Source of the DNA: Verrucomicrobiia bacterium Tous-C4TDCM
Lineage (GTDB): Bacteria > Verrucomicrobiota > Verrucomicrobiia > Verrucomicrobiales > Akkermansiaceae
Direction of reading: 5' to 3'
NCBI GenBank assembly: GCA_002304315.1
Contig: NEUO01000014.1
Location: 1-39,506, forward strand
DNA length: 39,506 bases
The notes under the pieces were generated by a model. It was not told the DNA's origin, did not search any database, and saw only the letters and a list, made by a program, of their open reading frames with translations. The position numbers and the translations under genes were made by a program. Shown in pieces: positions 36,998 to 39,506 of the stretch. The stretch's first letter is position 1. Each line of letters starts with the position of its first letter.

Positions 36998-37975
36998 CTA
37001 GTGGCTGCCCTCCGCGAACCGGTTGGCGGCTTCCGCCATGGCGAGCGAATCGCGGCCGTTCTGCTCGGTGATCTTCCGCACGTGGCGGCGGTCGCGCAGC
37101 CAGGCGAGTTGATCGGCGAACAGGGCGCGCAACATCTCGCAGTAGCGCCGCTGCTTGTCGTCGCCCGATCCGTGCTGGAGCTCGATCTGTTGGAAGACAT
37201 CGATCTCCTTGAAACGGCCGCGCGCAGCCCGGTCGCGGCCGCCATAGGTCTTCAGCACATCGAGCCGCGAGGGCTGGGTGAAGCCGTGGTAGAAATTCAC
37301 CAGCGGTCCGCTGGCGTAGCGCACCGTGCAATGCACCTGTTCCTCGATGCCGGATCCGGGCCGCAGCACGCGTTGGGCGGCCACCACCTCGCCGGCACCG
37401 AGCCAGCCTTCGAAGAGATCGAAGAAATGCACGCCATGCTCGATGAAAATGCCGCCGCTTTTCTCCCGGTCCCAGAACCAGTGATCTTCCCGCAAGCCTT
37501 CGTCGCTGGCGTAGTTCTCGAAGCCACCGTGCAGGCAATCCCCGAGCAGGCCGGACTCGACCAGACCGCGGGCACGGTCGAAGAGCGGATTGTAGCGCTG
37601 CATCAGATTGGCGATGCAGAGCAAATCCCGCTCGCGCGCCAGTGCCAGCAGCTCGTCTGCCTGCGCGACACTCATCGCCAGCGGCTTCTCGCAGATCACG
37701 TGCTTGCCGGCCAGCAGCGCGGCGCGGGCCTGCGGAAAATGCAGGAAAGGCGGCGTGGCGATGTAAACGAGATCGATCTCCGGATTGGCGAGCAGCAGCT
37801 CGGTCTCCACGACGTCGTCCACCCCGAAGCGCCGGGCCATCGCCAGCGCGGCCTCGCGATGCGTCCCGGCGATCGCCACCAGGCGCGTGCCGGGCTCCTG
37901 GAGAAACTGCTGCAGCGCGAACATGCCGAAGCCACCCGCCCCGATCACGCCGATCCGCAAGGTATCGGTGATCAT
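36998..37975 (-). CDS. Gfo/Idh/MocA family NAD(P)-dependent oxidoreductase
   Basis: The 325-residue protein has an N-terminal Rossmann fold with GVIGAGGFGMFAL (residues 9-21), the VYIATPPFLHF strand and the hallmark ICEKPLAMS near residue 95, then the usual alpha/beta C-terminal domain (IFIEHGVHFFDLFEGWLGAG). Members oxidise or reduce hydroxyl groups of sugars, inositols and their derivatives. There is no signal peptide, so it is probably cytosolic. It is divergent from a dienelactone hydrolase pseudogene only 21 bases away, so the two may once have shared a promoter region. Confidence 0.88.
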   Translation of the reverse strand: MITDTLRIGVIGAGGFGMFALQQFLQEPGTRLVAIAGTHREAALAMARRFGVDDVVETELLLANPEIDLVYIATPPFLHFPQARAALLAGKHVICEKPLAMSVAQADELLALARERDLLCIANLMQRYNPLFDRARGLVESGLLGDCLHGGFENYASDEGLREDHWFWDREKSGGIFIEHGVHFFDLFEGWLGAGEVVAAQRVLRPGSGIEEQVHCTVRYASGPLVNFYHGFTQPSRLDVLKTYGGRDRAARGRFKEIDVFQQIELQHGSGDDKQRRYCEMLRALFADQLAWLRDRRHVRKITEQNGRDSLAMAEAANRFAEGSH

Positions 37976-37996
37976 TGCCGTGGAGAAATTGAAGTC

Positions 37997-38466
37997 ATGA
38001 AGTTCAAGGTGCTCCCGATTCCCCGTCGGCCCAAACGATACTTCGACATTTCTTCGATCTCTACGACGAATACGTCCACGGCCAGGTCGGACGCCGCGGC
38101 TTCCTCGACCGGGCCTCGCGCTTCGCCGTGGGCGGCGTCACCGCGGCCGGGCTGCTCGCGGCGCTGAGCCCGAAATACGCCCTCGCCCAGCAGGTGGCGA
38201 AGGACGACGAGCGGATCACCGTTTCCTATGAAATCAAAGCCGCCATCCTCCTCCAGTTCGCCGAGAACGACGAGCGCGTGAACGCCGGCTGGCCCGCCTA
38301 CGAGGAGGCGCTCAAGAAGGCCGACGTCCGATACACCGCCCACCACTACCCCGGCACCAACCACGGCTTCCACAACGACACCACCCCGCGCTACGACGAA
38401 GCCGCCGCGAAGCTCGCCTGGCAGCGCACGGTCGAGTTCTTCAACAAGGAGCTCGCCGGAAAGTAG
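37997..38466 (+). pseudogene. Dienelactone hydrolase pseudogene: Tat signal and C-terminus kept, catalytic core deleted
   Basis: The readable frame gives RHFFDLYDEYVHG, a Tat motif (GRRGFLDRASRFAVGGVTAA) and AQQVAKDDERITVSYE. It then jumps at once to [20 protein letters not shown] and the C-terminal block [20 protein letters not shown]. In intact members about 150 residues, including the nucleophile motif around GFCFGG, lie between these parts. The ATG at 37997 is in a different frame from RHFFDLY (38047), so a frameshift or lost start is present too. The product cannot be an active hydrolase. The 3' end (from about 38247) is repeated 945 bp downstream. Confidence 0.8.
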
Positions 38467-38500
38467 TCCGCCAGATCAAGGTGACCCGGCATCCATTCGA
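38247..38500 (+). repeat. Direct repeat copy A (hydrolase 3' end plus downstream)
   Basis: From 38247 through the hydrolase stop to about 38500 the sequence recurs at 39192-39445 with a constant offset of 945 and no indel. Over the 220 coding bases I count about eight differences. After the stop the shared AGGTGACCCGGCATCCATT follows at the same offset. Similarity fades beyond about 38500. Confidence 0.85.
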
Positions 38501-38528
38501 AGCTTGCCGCGGCCCATACACTTCGCTA

Positions 38529-38543
38529 GTTGCGACATGCAAC
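38529..38543. promoter_or_regulatory. Small palindrome upstream of the antitoxin gene
   Basis: GTTGC, five bases, GCAAC, about 77 bases before the antitoxin start. It may be an operator for autoregulation of the toxin-antitoxin pair; support is only its symmetry and place. Confidence 0.3.
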
Positions 38544-38619
38544 ATCGCGCCCGCCCCTCCGAGGAGCCCCATACAATAACGAACAGGACAAACCGCCCGA
38601 AAACCCGTAGGCTCCACTC

Positions 38620-38790
38620 ATGACCACCGCCCTTGAGATTGAAAAGGCCATCGAACGCCTGCCAGAACCAGAACAGCGGAAAGTCGCCGAATGGTTCGAG
38701 GATCATCGTCTGATCGTCGCGAGCTCGGCATTGCTTTCGTCGATCTATGACGAGGAAGACGGCGGGGAAAGCCAGCTTGAAAGCGAATGA
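38620..38790 (+). CDS. Small acidic antitoxin of a MazF/PemK-type module
   Basis: The 56-residue protein has an N-terminal helix region (LEIEKAIERLPEPEQRKVAE), as in short antitoxins of the addiction-module component type, followed by an acidic, probably disordered tail ([14 protein letters not shown]) that could wrap the basic toxin. It lacks a recognisable AbrB or RHH DNA-binding domain, so regulation may differ from classic MazE. Its stop overlaps the toxin start (ATGA), the usual coupling. Confidence 0.7.
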   Translation: MTTALEIEKAIERLPEPEQRKVAEWFEDHRLIVASSALLSSIYDEEDGGESQLESE

Positions 38791-39092
38791 ATCGAGGGGA
38801 GATCTGGCTCGCAGACCTTGGCTATGTCGGCAAGGTGCGCCCGGTATTGATCCTGAGCGTCCCGCCCGGAGACGATGACCGGGCCCTCGTCACCTACGTC
38901 ATCCGCACCACCAACATGCGAGGAACCGCCTACGAAGTGGCGCACAAGGAACGCGGAATGAAGCCCGGAGCCTTCGACGCCCAAGGTCTCGGCTCGACGG
39001 ACTGGAGCCGCTTCATCCGCAGGCTGGGTACAGTCGATGCTGCCACGCTAGCAACCATCGAGGAGCGGGTGAGGGCGTGGTTGGCTCTGTGA
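38787..39092 (+). CDS. mazF: MazF/PemK-type endoribonuclease toxin
   Basis: The 101-residue protein has the MazF/PemK set: [10 protein letters not shown] at the start, [23 protein letters not shown] with the conserved RTT...RGT run, and a terminal block around [19 protein letters not shown]. MazF toxins are sequence-specific mRNA interferases. The length is normal. The gene is coupled to the antitoxin by a four-base overlap, and the pair sits between two copies of the 3' end of a hydrolase gene. Confidence 0.88.
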   Translation: MNRGEIWLADLGYVGKVRPVLILSVPPGDDDRALVTYVIRTTNMRGTAYEVAHKERGMKPGAFDAQGLGSTDWSRFIRRLGTVDAATLATIEERVRAWLAL

Positions 39093-39191
39093 AGAAGCCT
39101 CTTCGCTGCGCCGACGAAAGTCGCTAGTATTGACGACGCACTTCGAGGGTCATTGCAAGCCTTGCTGCTACCAGAATGAGCTCCTCGAGGG

Positions 39192-39411
39192 CCTCCTCCA
39201 GTTCGCCGAGAACGACGAGCGCGTGAACGCCGGCTGGCTCGCCTACGAGGAGGCGCTCAAGAAGGCCGGCGTCCAATACACCGCCCACCACTACCCCGGC
39301 ACCAACCACGGCTTCCACAACGACACCACCCCGCGCTACGACGAAGCCGCCGCGAAGCTCGCGTGGCAACGCACGCTCGAGTTCTTCAACAAGGAGCTCG
39401 GCGGGAAGTAG
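39192..39411 (+). pseudogene. Second copy of the dienelactone hydrolase 3' end (fragment)
   Basis: This frame encodes [15 protein letters not shown] through [20 protein letters not shown] to the same stop as the pseudogene upstream. There is no start, Tat signal or catalytic core before it. The residues just upstream (39130-39190) do not match the hydrolase family. It is therefore a bare 3' fragment, about 96% identical to copy A by hand count. Confidence 0.8.
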
Positions 39412-39445
39412 GCCCGAAAATCGAGGTGACCCGGCATCCATTTGA
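39192..39445 (+). repeat. Direct repeat copy B
   Basis: Partner of 38247-38500. The repeat continues past the stop codon through AGGTGACCCGGCATCCATT (39424-39442) and then decays. Recombination between the copies would delete the toxin-antitoxin pair. Confidence 0.85.
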
Positions 39446-39506
39446 CGCTTGGCGTGGCCAGCCCGTTTTGCTGAACGCAAGTCGTGGTTCTTAGACAAAC
39501 GCCCGG

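Noticed and set aside
37100-37260. Suspected internal deletion in the Gfo/Idh/MocA gene because of an unusual Arg/Lys-rich stretch
   Set aside because: The stretch before DQLAWLRDRRHVRKITEQN is consistent with a known subtype of the family, the frame is open, and the length of 325 residues is normal.
39424-39442. AGGTGACCCGGCATCCATT as an independent mobile repeat
   Set aside because: In this window it occurs only as the tail of the 945-bp-offset repeat, so it is better explained as part of that duplication.

Overview
The window looks like chromosomal DNA of a GC-rich, heterotrophic member of the Verrucomicrobiota (my guess is the Verrucomicrobiales, near Luteolibacter or Haloferula). The reasons are the lineage-typical families: planctomycete/verrucomicrobial PSCyt1-DUF1549-DUF1553 proteins paired with DUF1501 proteins, a Verru_Chthon cassette protein A, a XylR-type AraC regulator, SHD1-like and DUF6288-like proteins, large cytochrome c/beta-propeller proteins and many SASA-type esterases. 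I see no rRNA, tRNA, CRISPR array or complete insertion sequence. Family names come from reading the sequences, not from a search.

Left end, 1-5.65 kb, minus strand: a decaying defence island. In transcription order it holds an Abi-like abortive-infection gene with an in-frame stop, a type I restriction gene hsdR with an in-frame amber codon and an altered Walker A motif, a compact toxin-antitoxin-chaperone (TAC) operon (HigB/RelE-like toxin, XRE antitoxin, SecB-like chaperone), a 57-codon gene resembling the C-terminus of HsdR, and a truncated hsdS. From the toxin onward the genes overlap. Two palindromes sit on the toxin start.

Middle, 6.1-27.8 kb, mostly plus strand: an exported degradation/respiration block (PSCyt1-DUF1549-DUF1553 protein, DUF1501 protein, Tat-exported metallophosphoesterase), a pseudopilin-like Verru_Chthon protein A with a small secreted partner, a XylR-type regulator divergent from the cysteine aminopeptidase pepC, then a three-gene run of two cytochrome c/beta-propeller proteins and a PDZ-DUF6288-HEAT protein.

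Right part, 27.9-36.6 kb, minus strand: a sialate-O-acetylesterase-like (SASA) cluster. It has three SASA paralogues (one with two in-frame amber codons), a secreted coiled-coil transglutaminase-like protein, and a second PDZ-DUF6288-HEAT protein. A shared motif, TGGCGCA-N7-(G)NTTCA, lies upstream of the Verru_Chthon gene, between xylR and pepC, and upstream of the SASA2-transglutaminase-SASA1 run. I infer a carbohydrate-responsive regulon for acetylated, possibly matrix-bound polysaccharide.

Right end, 37-39.5 kb: a Gfo/Idh/MocA oxidoreductase, a dienelactone hydrolase pseudogene that has lost its catalytic core, and a small antitoxin/MazF pair lying between two nearly identical copies of the hydrolase 3' end spaced exactly 945 bp apart. 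The same layout (toxin-antitoxin module followed by a second copy of the upstream gene's 3' end) occurs at the left-end TAC module, which is the most intriguing pattern in the window.
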